64,000 bases of DNA from Ruminococcus sp. (GCA_018376535.1 JAHABC010000007.1:1-64000), one strand, 5' to 3'. Shown: positions 6,503 through 14,682, counted from the stretch's first letter. Made by a program: numbers and translations. The notes: generated by a model not told the origin, from the sequence alone.

Positions 6503-7870
6503 GCAATAGATAAAAAAATACAAAAAAGCAAATCTTGGAGCAGATTGGACAACGCAGCCAAGATATTTCCATCTACCATTGAAAAAACAGACACTCGTGT
6601 ATTTAGGTTCTATTGCGAACTTACTGAGGAAGTTAAACCTAAAATATTACAATCGGCAGTGGAATATACTTTAGAAATCTTTCCAAACTTCAAAATGGTC
6701 ATGAAAAAAGGATTTTTTTGGTACTATTTAGAAGAAAGTGATTTAGTTCCTATAGTAACTTTAGAAGATAAAGCAGTCTGTTCACCTATATATGATGATA
6801 ATAAAAAAAATCTGTTGTTTAACGTTACATACTACAACAACAGAATAAATTTAGAAGTATATCATGTTATAACCGATGGCACTGGAGCTTTACAATTTTT
6901 AAAAAATATAGTATCTAACTATTTGGTTGAGGTTCACAAAGAACAGTTTAAGGATAATATTCCCATAATAGACGATGCTACCGTCACTGAACGTAATTCC
7001 GATAGTTTTCAAAAATATTATGCCAAAAACAAGAGTAATAAACAGACTCCAAAAAGAAAAGCATTCAACTTTAAGATGGAAAAACGTGATGCCGAATGTG
7101 TTCAAATTATTGAAGGGATAGTATCTACTAAGCAAGTAATAGATATCGCTCATAAGTATAATACTACTTTGACAGTGTATCTAACGGCTTTATTTATAGA
7201 GGCTATTGCCAAAGAAATGACTATTCAACAGATGAAAAAACCTATAGTTATTATGGTTCCAGTAAATTTAAGGAACTATTTTCCATCTGAAACGGCTAGA
7301 AACTTCTTTGGTATGATAAGTGTATCTTACGATTTTAACAAGGGCGATGGCTCTTTAGATGATATAATATCTAGAGTAAATAAATCTTTTAAGCACGAAC
7401 TCACCAAAGAAAGATTAGTTATTAGAATGAATAACTTTGCATCGTTGGAAAGAAATCTGTTTATTAAAATAGTTCCTAGACCTATTAAAAATATAGTTCT
7501 TAGAGCAAGTAGGCACTTAAAAGATTTAAATGAAACTGCAGTTATATCTAACATTGGTAGAGTTACCATGCCCGATATCTTAGATAAATATATAGATAAG
7601 TTTGGTGTTTTAATTAGTACTCTAAAGTTACAACTATGTATATGCTCATATAATGATAATCTTCAAATTGGATTTACTTCCTCTTTTTTGAGTACAGATA
7701 TTCAAAAAAATTTTTTTAGAAGTCTATCCAAAAACGGCGTGAACGTGGAAATTAGAACTAATGACTACTATCTACCTAAAGAAACGTCTAATCAAGAAGT
7801 ATCTTTAACAGATAATAACACTGCTACTGCAAAACGTTCTAAAAAGAAAAGAGTAAAATCCAAAAAGTAG
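6500..7870 (+). CDS. PapA5/alcohol acetyltransferase-like acyltransferase
   Basis: The product has 456 residues. The N-terminal half contains YHVITDGTGA with His122, Asp126 and Gly127, the HXXXDG active-site motif of CoA-dependent acyltransferases, including non-ribosomal condensation domains and mycobacterial PapA5. The C-terminal half has the bridging region (PVNLRNYFP, NFFGMISVSY) typical of this fold. The last 35 residues are a low-complexity tail rich in Lys, Arg and Thr. It ends where the DUF6320 gene begins. By family it should transfer an acyl group to an alcohol or amine; the substrate is unknown. Location between an esterase and a membrane protein suggests membrane lipid or glycolipid modification (inference). 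Confidence 0.82.
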   Translation: MAIDKKIQKSKSWSRLDNAAKIFPSTIEKTDTRVFRFYCELTEEVKPKILQSAVEYTLEIFPNFKMVMKKGFFWYYLEESDLVPIVTLEDKAVCSPIYDDNKKNLLFNVTYYNNRINLEVYHVITDGTGALQFLKNIVSNYLVEVHKEQFKDNIPIIDDATVTERNSDSFQKYYAKNKSNKQTPKRKAFNFKMEKRDAECVQIIEGIVSTKQVIDIAHKYNTTLTVYLTALFIEAIAKEMTIQQMKKPIVIMVPVNLRNYFPSETARNFFGMISVSYDFNKGDGSLDDIISRVNKSFKHELTKERLVIRMNNFASLERNLFIKIVPRPIKNIVLRASRHLKDLNETAVISNIGRVTMPDILDKYIDKFGVLISTLKLQLCICSYNDNLQIGFTSSFLSTDIQKNFFRSLSKNGVNVEIRTNDYYLPKETSNQEVSLTDNNTATAKRSKKKRVKSKK

Positions 7871-7882
7871 GTGATGTTTTTT

Positions 7883-8542
7883 ATGATGTATTGTAAAAAG
7901 TGTAACGTATCTGTAAATGGCGATAAGAAGTGTTGTCCGTTGTGCCAAGGAACTCTAATAGGAGAACCCTCTGTAGACGCTTATCCGAAAATTGAACAAC
8001 CTAGATATAGCAGACATTTTTTAATTAGATTAGTCAGCTTTATAGCGATAGCTGTAGCTGTTATATGTATATTCGTAAATATAATGGTATCTCCAAAAAT
8101 TTATTGGTGTTGGTTCGCTGTATTTGGAATTTTATGTGGTTGGATTACTGCTATCATTGGAATAACTTATCGTAAAAGGTTGATATCTAACATTATGATA
8201 CAACTATTCATAGTAACTGCAATGTGCTTTTTATGGGACAAATTCACTGGTTGGCATAAATGGTCAATAGATTTTGTATTACCATGTTCATGTTTTGCAT
8301 CTACGGTGGCAATATGTGTATTGTCTGTAGTTAAGAAAATTCCCAAAAATGAATACATGGTATACTTAATAATCAATGGAATATACGGCTTAGTCCCTTT
8401 AATATTCATAGTCAAAGGAGTTTTAAACATAATATATCCATCTGCGATATGCACGGCTTTGAGTATAATATTAGTATCTGCTATATTTTTGTTCTATGGT
8501 AGAAGTGTAAGTTCGGAAATTTCTAAGAAGATGCATCTATAA
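7883..8542 (+). CDS. DUF6320 zinc-ribbon membrane protein
   Basis: The product has about 219 residues. It opens with a cysteine zinc ribbon (YCKKCNVSVNG then CCPLCQG, two CxxC knuckles) followed by about six membrane segments over residues 45-205. This is the arrangement of DUF6320 proteins that accompany the alpha/beta hydrolase and acyltransferase in many clostridia. The start at 7883 is chosen because AGGTGAT ends 8 bases before it; a GTG at 7871 overlaps that site. It directly follows the acyltransferase stop, so translation is probably coupled. Function unknown; it may anchor or regulate the acyl-transfer pair at the membrane. Confidence 0.8.
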   Translation: MMYCKKCNVSVNGDKKCCPLCQGTLIGEPSVDAYPKIEQPRYSRHFLIRLVSFIAIAVAVICIFVNIMVSPKIYWCWFAVFGILCGWITAIIGITYRKRLISNIMIQLFIVTAMCFLWDKFTGWHKWSIDFVLPCSCFASTVAICVLSVVKKIPKNEYMVYLIINGIYGLVPLIFIVKGVLNIIYPSAICTALSIILVSAIFLFYGRSVSSEISKKMHL

Positions 8543-8644
8543 ATAAAGATTTTCCCCCATCAGTTAAGATATTTTTCACAAAAATGTGTTTAATATCATA
8601 CTATATTATAGAAAGTTTTAGAACTTCAATAAGGGGGTTTTTAT

Positions 8645-8962
8645 ATGGAACTTATTTGTATACTAATATTTTCAGCAGTAGTAGTATTTATATGTATAAT
8701 GGTGATAAGAGTATCTTTTGTGGAGGCAGAGGCTGAAAAACATTCATTAACGTTATTTTTCCTAAAAAGTGATGTGAAAAATCCTGAAAGTCTGTTAAAG
8801 CAGTTATACGCATCTTACTACGGAAAGATTATAATAGTAAATATAGATGCATCTGAAGAATGTTGTGCAATGTGCAATCTGTTATGTGAAGAAAATTCAC
8901 ATCTTACTTACTGCGAACTGGATAGTTTAAATGATATCATTAAACAAGAGTATTCCAACTGA
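8645..8962 (+). CDS. small membrane-anchored protein with cysteine cluster, unknown
   Basis: The product has 105 residues with one N-terminal membrane segment (residues 3-24), then about 80 residues. The soluble part contains EECCAMCNLLCEE, a tight group of cysteines, in a beta-alpha context (KIIIVNIDASEECCAMCNLL). I do not recognise the family. AAGGGGG lies 7-8 bases before the ATG. It stands alone between the DUF6320 gene and a hairpin terminator. Confidence 0.65.
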   Translation: MELICILIFSAVVVFICIMVIRVSFVEAEAEKHSLTLFFLKSDVKNPESLLKQLYASYYGKIIIVNIDASEECCAMCNLLCEENSHLTYCELDSLNDIIKQEYSN

Positions 8963-8975
8963 GTTAAAATAGTAC

Positions 8976-9015
8976 GGGATAGATTTTTTATATACAAAAT
9001 CTATCCCAATTTTAT
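8976..9015. terminator. terminator between convergent genes
   Basis: GGGATAGATTTT pairs with AAAATCTATCCC (12 bp) around a short AT loop, followed by a T-rich stretch. It lies between the 8645 gene (plus) and mtnN (minus) and could serve both. Confidence 0.8.
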
Positions 9016-9692
9016 TATATATTATTGATTACATTTAGTACAACGTTTGCAACACGTTTAGCAGCTATCTTTTCAAACTCATCGAATGACATTGCACCTT
9101 CGTCATCGGCGTTATCGGAGATACATCTAATACTAATACTAGGTATATCATTTACATACGCACAATGTCCTATAGATGCACTTTCCATATCCACGGCATA
9201 TGGATTTAATCTATCTTGGATATCTTGCTTAATAGCGTTATCGGAGATGAATTGCTCACCAGATACCACCCTACCTATGAAATATTTGTACTCTAGGTTA
9301 TTGCAAGATGCAACAGCTTTATCGATAAGGTTAGTATCGGATTTGAACACGCTACAGTAAGGTGGATACTTTTCTAAGAAAGTCAAGTTTACATCATGAG
9401 ATGCAACCTCATTAGATATAACTATATCACACACCTTAATTTGATTGTTCATACCACCAGCTATACCAGTATTTATGATACATTCAACTTTAAAGATATC
9501 TATTAACATTTGAGTACATATTGTAGAGTTTACTTTGCCAACTCCACAACAAACGTTCACGATAGTTTTATCATTTAGAGTATTTTTATAGAAATCGAAC
9601 TTACCTATATGTACAATTTCTGGATTTTTTAAAGTTTCTCTAATATCGTGTAGTTCCGATGGCATAGCACCGATAATTCCAATAATATTCAT
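9015..9692 (-). CDS. mtnN: 5'-methylthioadenosine/S-adenosylhomocysteine nucleosidase
   Basis: The enzyme cleaves adenine from methylthioadenosine, S-adenosylhomocysteine and 5'-deoxyadenosine, clearing by-products of SAM use, including radical-SAM enzymes such as ThiC. The product has 225 residues. It opens with GIIGAMPSELHDI (the Glu is a catalytic acid in MTANs), has NTGIAGG and VVSGEQF, and ends with VDMESASIGH (ribose binding) and RCISDNAD, whose Asp protonates N7. Length and motif order fit MtnN/Pfs. It is transcribed alone. Confidence 0.95.
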   Translation of the reverse strand: MNIIGIIGAMPSELHDIRETLKNPEIVHIGKFDFYKNTLNDKTIVNVCCGVGKVNSTICTQMLIDIFKVECIINTGIAGGMNNQIKVCDIVISNEVASHDVNLTFLEKYPPYCSVFKSDTNLIDKAVASCNNLEYKYFIGRVVSGEQFISDNAIKQDIQDRLNPYAVDMESASIGHCAYVNDIPSISIRCISDNADDEGAMSFDEFEKIAAKRVANVVLNVINNI

Positions 9693-9892
9693 ATTTAAAA
9701 ACTTCCTTTACTATAAGATATTATATATTATATCATAAACTAGAATTTTAGTAAATAGATGTTTCAATACACTAATAAAAAATATTATTTTGGAGTATCC
9801 TTTAAAAATCGATTGTACACAAATAAAATCTATAGTTGTACGTTTTTAATTCTAAAAAAAGAAGTTTATCAATATAATTTTTTAGAAACGTA

Positions 9893-9921
9893 TTGACAAA
9901 AACTTCATTATGTGATATTAT
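9893..9921 (+). promoter_or_regulatory. promoter of the structured RNA candidate (TTGACA-17-TATTAT)
   Basis: A perfect TTGACA at 9893-9898 and TATTAT at 9916-9921, with a TGTG just upstream of the -10, give a strong vegetative promoter. Transcription should begin near 9928. Confidence 0.75.
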
Positions 9922-9927
9922 ATTATC

Positions 9928-10193
9928 AAAGATAAGATTTAAATATTTCAATCCAAAAAGGTATAAAAAATGTTACTTTTAATAGAAACTCACTAGTAAC
10001 ACAATTGATTTATATAGCGTATCTATGTGGATTGTAAAAATTCAATATAAGGCTAAATTATATTGAATTTCTTAATATGTAATTTAATCTTTAATGGATA
10101 TAGTATATCTTTAAGTTTTAAAGATTTCTTTACTAGTAACAAAAATTCTGAAAATTCACTAAGTATTATCGATACTATCGATAATGCTTTTTT
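9928..10193 (+). ncRNA. candidate structured non-coding RNA, about 265 nt
   Basis: A strong promoter ends at 9921 and a strong terminator ends at 10193, with no open frame between. Foldable pieces in order: CAATCCA (9949-9955) with TGGATTG (10028-10034) as a closing stem; GTTACT (9972-9977) with AGTAAC (9995-10000); a perfect 12-bp hairpin, 10038-10049 with 10059-10070; AATCTTTAA (10086-10094) with TTAAAGATT (10118-10126). CTAGTAAC occurs twice (9993-10000 and 10133-10140), so GTTACT at 9972 could switch partner. A separate promoter for the next gene starts after the terminator, so this is more likely a free RNA than a leader. I cannot match it to a known class; the ends do not fit 6S RNA. 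Confidence 0.5.
10162..10193 (+). terminator. terminator of the structured RNA candidate
   Basis: AGTATTATCGAT (10162-10173) pairs with ATCGATAATGCT (10077 to 10088 plus 100, that is 10177-10188) in a 12-bp stem with one G-U pair and a 3-nt loop, followed by six T. Confidence 0.85.
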
Positions 10194-10206
10194 AATATTA
10201 ATCGTG

Positions 10207-10235
10207 TTGACACTTTAGAAAATAAGGTGTATAAT
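10207..10235 (+). promoter_or_regulatory. malic enzyme promoter (TTGACA-17-TATAAT)
   Basis: Perfect consensus hexamers at 10207-10212 and 10230-10235, 17 bp apart, lie 14 bp after the T run of the upstream terminator. Expression of the malic enzyme gene is thereby separated from the upstream RNA. Confidence 0.85.
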
Positions 10236-10272
10236 TATTAAAGAATTATTTTATCGAAAGGATTTTTATACT

Positions 10273-11448
10273 ATGAACATAATGGAAAGCTCTTTATTAA
10301 AACATAAAGAATGGAAAGGTAAGATTGAAGTAATTTCAAGAACTCCAATAAATAGCCGTGAGGAACTTTCAAACGCATATACTCCAGGGGTTGCTCAACC
10401 TTGTATAGAGATTGAAAAAAATCCAGAACTTTCATACGAATTGACTAGAAGACACAATCTAGTAGCAGTAATTACCGATGGTACTGCCGTTCTAGGTTTA
10501 GGCGATATAGGTCCATTAGCATCTATGCCAGTTATGGAAGGTAAATGTGCCTTATTTAAAGAGTTCGCAGATGTAGATGCTTTTCCAATCTGCGTAAACT
10601 CTAAAGATGTTGACGAAATAGTTAGAACTATTGAATTGATATCTTATAGTTTCGGTGGTATCAACCTTGAAGATATTTCTGCTCCAAGATGCTTTGAAAT
10701 AGAAAGAAAACTTAAAGAAAAGTTAGATATTCCAGTATTCCACGATGACCAACACGGAACTGCTATAGTTACTAGTGCAGGTATGCTAAACGCATCTAAA
10801 GTAGCCAATAAAAAGTTTGAAGATATGACTTTAGTTATCAACGGTGCAGGTGCTGCTGGTTGTGCTATAGCAAAGCATTTTATAACTATGGGCATGGGCG
10901 ATATAATCATGGTGGATATAAATGGTATTATCTGCGACGGCGATGAGTTTACTAATCCATCACACTACGAAATGGCTAAGATTACTAATAAAAATCATAG
11001 AAAAGGCTCTCTTGCCGATGCTATGGTCGGTGCTGATGCTTTCATTGGAGTATCTAAGCCTAACCTAGTTACTCCAGATATGGTTAAATCTATGGCAGAT
11101 AAGCCAATAATATTTGCGATGGCAAATCCTACTCCTGAAATTATGCCGGACGTAGCTAAACAAGCGGGAGCTTTTATAGTAGGTACTGGTCGTTCCGATT
11201 TCCCTAACCAAGTAAACAATGTAATTGCATTCCCTGGAATTTTTAAGGGTGCTTTAAAGGTTCGTGCCAAAGATATAAATGAAGAAATGAAGATGGCTGC
11301 CTCATATGCTATCGCAAACTGCGTTCCAGAAGATGAACTAAGCACTGAAAATATCCTACCTAACGCTTTCGATAGAAGTGTAGCTAATGCTGTCGCTGAG
11401 GCAGTTGCTGAAGCTGGTATTAAATCTGGCGTTGCTAAGATTAAGTAG
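10273..11448 (+). CDS. NAD(P)-dependent malic enzyme
   Basis: The enzyme oxidatively decarboxylates malate to pyruvate and CO2 with a divalent metal. The product has 391 residues, the short bacterial form without the phosphotransacetylase-like tail of MaeB. Motifs: TPGVAQPC near residue 35, VITDGTAVLGLGDIGPLASMPVMEGK (catalytic Lys region; the TDGTAVLG part is diagnostic), FHDDQHGTA (metal-binding Asp pair) and the GAGAAGCAIA nucleotide-binding loop at about 195. Cofactor choice between NAD and NADP cannot be read off. It has its own promoter and stands at the head of a run containing a structured leader and a TSCPD gene. Confidence 0.95.
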   Translation: MNIMESSLLKHKEWKGKIEVISRTPINSREELSNAYTPGVAQPCIEIEKNPELSYELTRRHNLVAVITDGTAVLGLGDIGPLASMPVMEGKCALFKEFADVDAFPICVNSKDVDEIVRTIELISYSFGGINLEDISAPRCFEIERKLKEKLDIPVFHDDQHGTAIVTSAGMLNASKVANKKFEDMTLVINGAGAAGCAIAKHFITMGMGDIIMVDINGIICDGDEFTNPSHYEMAKITNKNHRKGSLADAMVGADAFIGVSKPNLVTPDMVKSMADKPIIFAMANPTPEIMPDVAKQAGAFIVGTGRSDFPNQVNNVIAFPGIFKGALKVRAKDINEEMKMAASYAIANCVPEDELSTENILPNAFDRSVANAVAEAVAEAGIKSGVAKIK

Positions 11449-11483
11449 TAAATATTAAAAATCAATCTTCCTTGTAGTTTGAG

Positions 11484-11572
11484 CATAGTAACTATCTATA
11501 AGGTTGCAAGACGGTGTAACTCATAACTATGCGTGAGCGATTGTAAAGTGAGAGTCGAATCTCACCACCGTA
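11484..11572 (+). ncRNA. tRNA-like structured element, unclassified
   Basis: This stretch is visibly richer in G and C than its surroundings and folds as a three-way junction. ACGGTG (11511-11516) pairs with CACCGT (11566-11571). Inside are CTCA (11520-11523) with TGAG (11534-11537), and GTGAGA (11548-11553) with TCTCAC (11560-11565) around GTCGAA. The last hairpin and the way it abuts the closing stem look like the T arm and acceptor of a tRNA, and the first like a D arm, but no anticodon arm fits between them. GCATAGT (11484-11490) can also pair with ACTATGC (11526-11532). It is either a cis-acting leader of the TSCPD gene or a tRNA-derived remnant. Confidence 0.4.
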
Positions 11573-11607
11573 CTATAAATTATATTTTTTGAAAGGAAGT
11601 TGTTAAT

Positions 11608-11868
11608 ATGAAAGAGTTCACATACATTCCAAAAGGAGTATGTTCAAGACAGATTACCATTGAATACGATGAGGATACTAAAACTTTAGGTGATGTATCT
11701 TTTGTAGGTGGTTGCAATGGAAATCTTAAAGGAATAGGTGCTTTGATTAAAGGCATGAAAATCGATGATGTAATCGACAGATTAGAAGGTACTGATTGCA
11801 GAGGCAGAGGAACATCATGTCCAGACCAACTCGCCGAAGCTCTAAAGAGTATCCTACGAAATGGTTAG
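11608..11868 (+). CDS. TSCPD domain protein, TIGR03905 type
   Basis: The product has 86 residues and consists of one TSCPD domain: VCSRQITIEYDE, FVGGCNGNLKGI, IDRLEGTDCRGRGTSCPDQL. TSCPD names the Thr-Ser-Cys-Pro-Asp stretch that is plainly present near residue 70. The same domain forms the C-terminus of the cobalamin-dependent ribonucleotide reductase NrdJ and occurs alone in clostridia; the stand-alone form has no proven function. Conserved cysteines suggest metal or redox chemistry. GAAAGGAAG precedes the ATG. The next gene overlaps its end by 8 bases. Confidence 0.85.
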   Translation: MKEFTYIPKGVCSRQITIEYDEDTKTLGDVSFVGGCNGNLKGIGALIKGMKIDDVIDRLEGTDCRGRGTSCPDQLAEALKSILRNG

Positions 11869-12652
11869 TATATTAACACACATAGAAAGCATAACCCTTA
11901 GATTGTGCTTTTCTATAATATTTATAATCTTGTTCTTGATGTTTTTACTTCCAACGTTTACGGGAATAGTCAACTTAGGAAATATAGCAGGTATAATTTT
12001 TTCCATCATGGGATTTTATATATTCGCTTTTAATGAGAAGTTTTCTAAACTTATAGATATCTTAAGTAGTAAAAATATCGGCAAGGTGACATTAAATGCT
12101 ATCTCGATAATATTACTACTATGTATACTATTAGCTATAATAATATCGGGAATGATGATTTTTAAAATGAACAATCACCCTAGCGAACCGAATAACATTA
12201 TAGTATTAGGTTGCAAAGTTAAAGGAACTAAACCAAGTTTAATGTTAAAGCGTCGTTTAGATACTGCTTATGAATATCTACTAGAAAATAAAGATGTAAT
12301 AGCAATAGTATCTGGAGGAAAAGGCAGTGATGAACAGATATCTGAAGCACAATGTATGAAAGAATATCTAGTTAGTAAAGGAATATCTGAAAGTAGAATT
12401 ATCATGGAAGATAAATCCACTAGCACCTTTGAAAACTTCAAGTTTTCAAAAGATATCTTAAAAGAAAGAAATCTGCCCACCGATACCATAACTGTAGTAA
12501 CTGATGGTTATCATCAACTTAGAGCATCTATGATTGCTAAAAAGTTAAACTTTAAAACTTATAGTATATCGGGATATACTTCATGGTATCTACTGCCGAC
12601 TTACTTCGTTAGAGAATGGTTTGGAGTAATATATCAATTTGTATTTGGATAA
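11861..12652 (+). CDS. YdcF/ElyC-type DUF218 membrane protein
   Basis: The product has 263 residues: three N-terminal membrane segments (about 12-38, 40-60, 76-103) followed by a DUF218 domain from about residue 110. The domain has NIIVLGCKVKGTKPS at its start, then RLDTAYEYL, VSGGKGSDE, SEAQCMKEYLVSKGI and EDKSTSTFENFKFS, all typical of the YdcF/SanA/ElyC group. E. coli ElyC and SanA act in envelope integrity; the biochemical activity is not settled. The ATG overlaps the last codons of the TSCPD gene, so translation is coupled. A strong terminator follows. Confidence 0.88.
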   Translation: MVSILTHIESITLRLCFSIIFIILFLMFLLPTFTGIVNLGNIAGIIFSIMGFYIFAFNEKFSKLIDILSSKNIGKVTLNAISIILLLCILLAIIISGMMIFKMNNHPSEPNNIIVLGCKVKGTKPSLMLKRRLDTAYEYLLENKDVIAIVSGGKGSDEQISEAQCMKEYLVSKGISESRIIMEDKSTSTFENFKFSKDILKERNLPTDTITVVTDGYHQLRASMIAKKLNFKTYSISGYTSWYLLPTYFVREWFGVIYQFVFG

Positions 12653-12653
12653 T

Positions 12654-12697
12654 AAAAAGCGTCACCCTCTAGTTACAGAGCAGTGACGCTTTTTTTA
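12654..12697. terminator. bidirectional terminator between YdcF-like gene and icd
   Basis: An AAAAGCGTCAC arm pairs with GTGACGCTTTT, with A and T runs on both sides, so it can end transcripts from either direction. Confidence 0.9.
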
Positions 12698-12705
12698 GTA
12701 TGATA

Positions 12706-13920
12706 TTACATCATAGCAGATAGTCTTTCGTTGATAGCCTCTAAAAATTCCTTAGAATTAACTTTAGTCTTATTTTCCAACTTAGATATTAAGTATAAAT
12801 CGCCAGTCATAACACCATCTTCGATAGTTTTAATAGTAGCTTTTTCCAAATTATCGGCATAAGTAATTAGTTCAGGAATATTATCAAGTTCGCCACGTTT
12901 TCTTAGAGCACCACTCCAAGCGAATATTGTAGCTACAGAGTTTGTGGAAGTTTCTTCACCCTTTAGATACTTATAATAATGTCTTTGAACTGTACCATGT
13001 GCAGCCTCATATTCGTATATACCATCTGGAGATACTAGTACGGAAGTCATCATAGCGAGTGAACCGTATGCAGTAGATACCATATCGGACATAACGTCGC
13101 CATCATAGTTTTTACAAGCCCAGATATATCCACCATTAGAACGAATAACTCTAGCAACTGCATCATCTATAAGAGTGTAGAAGTATTCAATTCCTAACTC
13201 TTGATACTTTTCCTTATATTCAGTATCATACACTTCTTGGAAGATATCCTTAAAGGTATGGTCATACTTTTTAGATATAGTATCTTTAGTAGCGAACCAA
13301 ACGTCTTGTTTTAGGTCAAGACCGTAGTTCAAACAAGCACGAGCAAAACCCCTAATACTTTCGGATTTATTATGTAAACCTTGAATAATACCATCACTAT
13401 CTTTAAAATCGTAGATAGTTTCTCTAGTTTCAGTGCCATCTGGAGTAGTTAGAACTAACTCTGCCTTAGAACCTTGTGGAGCTTTCATTTCAACGTTTTT
13501 ATAAACGTCGCCATAAGCATGACGTGCTATAGTAATAGGTTTAGTCCAAGTTGGAATGTATGGAGTTACTCCCTTTACTAATATTGGAGTTCTAAAAACA
13601 GTACCATCTAAAATTGCTCTAATAGTACCATTAGGCGACTTCCACATTTGTGTTAGATTATACTCACCCATTCTAGCTTGATTAGGTGTTATAGTTGCAC
13701 ATTTAACAGCAACGCCATATTTTTTAGTAGCCTCAGCACTGTCAAAAGTTACTTGGTCTTTAGTTTTTTCTCTGTTTTCAAGACCTAGGTCATAGTATTC
13801 AGTTTTTAGGTCAACGTAAGGATTGATTAATATATCCTTAATCCATTGCCAAAGAATCCTAGTCATTTCGTCCCCGTCCATTTCGACAAGAGGGGTAGTC
13901 ATTTTAATTTTATCTGCCAT
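12706..13920 (-). CDS. icd: NADP-dependent isocitrate dehydrogenase
   Basis: The enzyme converts isocitrate to 2-oxoglutarate and CO2. The product has 404 residues and is of the dimeric eukaryote-like type: it opens MADKIKMTTPLVEMDGDEMTRI, has ATITPNQAR, KSPNGTIRAILDGTVFR (isocitrate-binding Ser, Asn and Arg), the metal-binding Asp in TLIDDAVARVI and NYDGDVMSD, and AAHGTVQRHYYKY, where the NADP-binding HGTVxRH pattern is clear. With aconitase 1.5 kb away on the same strand and glutamate dehydrogenase elsewhere in the window, it fits a branch feeding 2-oxoglutarate to glutamate. Confidence 0.97.
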   Translation of the reverse strand: MADKIKMTTPLVEMDGDEMTRILWQWIKDILINPYVDLKTEYYDLGLENREKTKDQVTFDSAEATKKYGVAVKCATITPNQARMGEYNLTQMWKSPNGTIRAILDGTVFRTPILVKGVTPYIPTWTKPITIARHAYGDVYKNVEMKAPQGSKAELVLTTPDGTETRETIYDFKDSDGIIQGLHNKSESIRGFARACLNYGLDLKQDVWFATKDTISKKYDHTFKDIFQEVYDTEYKEKYQELGIEYFYTLIDDAVARVIRSNGGYIWACKNYDGDVMSDMVSTAYGSLAMMTSVLVSPDGIYEYEAAHGTVQRHYYKYLKGEETSTNSVATIFAWSGALRKRGELDNIPELITYADNLEKATIKTIEDGVMTGDLYLISKLENKTKVNSKEFLEAINERLSAMM

Positions 13921-13977
13921 TGGGATAAACCTCCAAAATATATTTTTAGCGATATAATCGCTTGATAACTATTTTAA

Positions 13978-14682
13978 TTAAATAACTGCAAAGATAACTT
14001 TTATACTATCAGGAACTAATTCATTAATAGAATTTTCAAACAGATTGAAAACCATATCTTTTTGATTGCCAAAAGCTCCGCAACCCCAAGCACCCAAGAC
14101 TATCACTTGTGGATTTTTATTCACCATTAAAGATAATATCTTTTCAATTCTGCGTTTCATAATGGATTTAATCTTACTATTAGAAACAAATAGTTTTGCA
14201 AAAGTTCTATTTACTGCTGGACAAGTTACAAATGAACATTTTTCAATATCATTTAAAAGGATATCATTACTATTTCTAATAATAGGTATATTATGAGAAT
14301 AAATCATATAATCAGAATAGATAAATGGAATACTTTTAAATCTATTATAATTATAATATCTGTTACAACCTTTAATAGAATAGTACAACATAGATGCTCT
14401 ACATAGACTTTCTTCTTGTGCATCACCACCAAAGATATATCCACCACCTGAAATATTAGCATTTGCAAAGTTTAAAGCTATGATATTTCCATCATACTGT
14501 TTCCTTAAACTTAGAATACAATCTATTGTAGAAGATTTAACAATATTATCAAATACATAATAGCGTGATTTTCTATCAACTTTTGTTATATTGACATTGG
14601 TAATAACTTCACCTTTAGGAATTAAAAAATTATCCTTTAATTTAGAATTTTCAATAGTAATTTTTAAATTATGTATAATCAT
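13978..14682 (-). CDS. bacterial-type poly(ADP-ribose) glycohydrolase-like protein (TIGR02452)
   Basis: The product has 234 residues. ALNFANANISGGGYIFGG leads into the PARG signature: GGG at 79-81 and QEE at 89-91, whose second Glu is the catalytic residue in bacterial PARG enzymes. A later VLGAWGCGAFGN (about residues 196-207) completes the macrodomain ADP-ribose pocket. Family members remove poly(ADP-ribose) or related ADP-ribose modifications. It is somewhat shorter than many relatives at the N-terminus. AAGGGGA precedes the ATG. No ADP-ribosyltransferase or toxin is adjacent, so its partner is not visible. Confidence 0.88.
   Translation of the reverse strand: MIIHNLKITIENSKLKDNFLIPKGEVITNVNITKVDRKSRYYVFDNIVKSSTIDCILSLRKQYDGNIIALNFANANISGGGYIFGGDAQEESLCRASMLYYSIKGCNRYYNYNRFKSIPFIYSDYMIYSHNIPIIRNSNDILLNDIEKCSFVTCPAVNRTFAKLFVSNSKIKSIMKRRIEKILSLMVNKNPQVIVLGAWGCGAFGNQKDMVFNLFENSINELVPDSIKVIFAVI

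Larger units (their letters stand above)
9693..10272. other. 580-bp non-coding stretch with RNA gene candidate
   Basis: No open frame worth calling is present. The first 200 bases hold the mtnN leader and AT-rich sequence. From 9893 the stretch contains a promoter, a structured region, a Rho-independent terminator and then a second promoter for the malic enzyme, each listed separately. Confidence 0.7.

Noticed and set aside
9928..10193. 6S RNA
   Set aside because: Length and isolated promoter/terminator fit, but the two ends do not pair into the single long bulged hairpin of 6S RNA.
10995..11486. 163-residue minus-strand frame opposite malic enzyme
   Set aside because: It is a shadow of a strongly conserved gene; Ala/Ile-rich composition mirrors the codons of the other strand.
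11511..11572. Functional tRNA gene
   Set aside because: Acceptor-like and T-like arms are present, but no anticodon arm can be placed and the T-like loop is off by one base.
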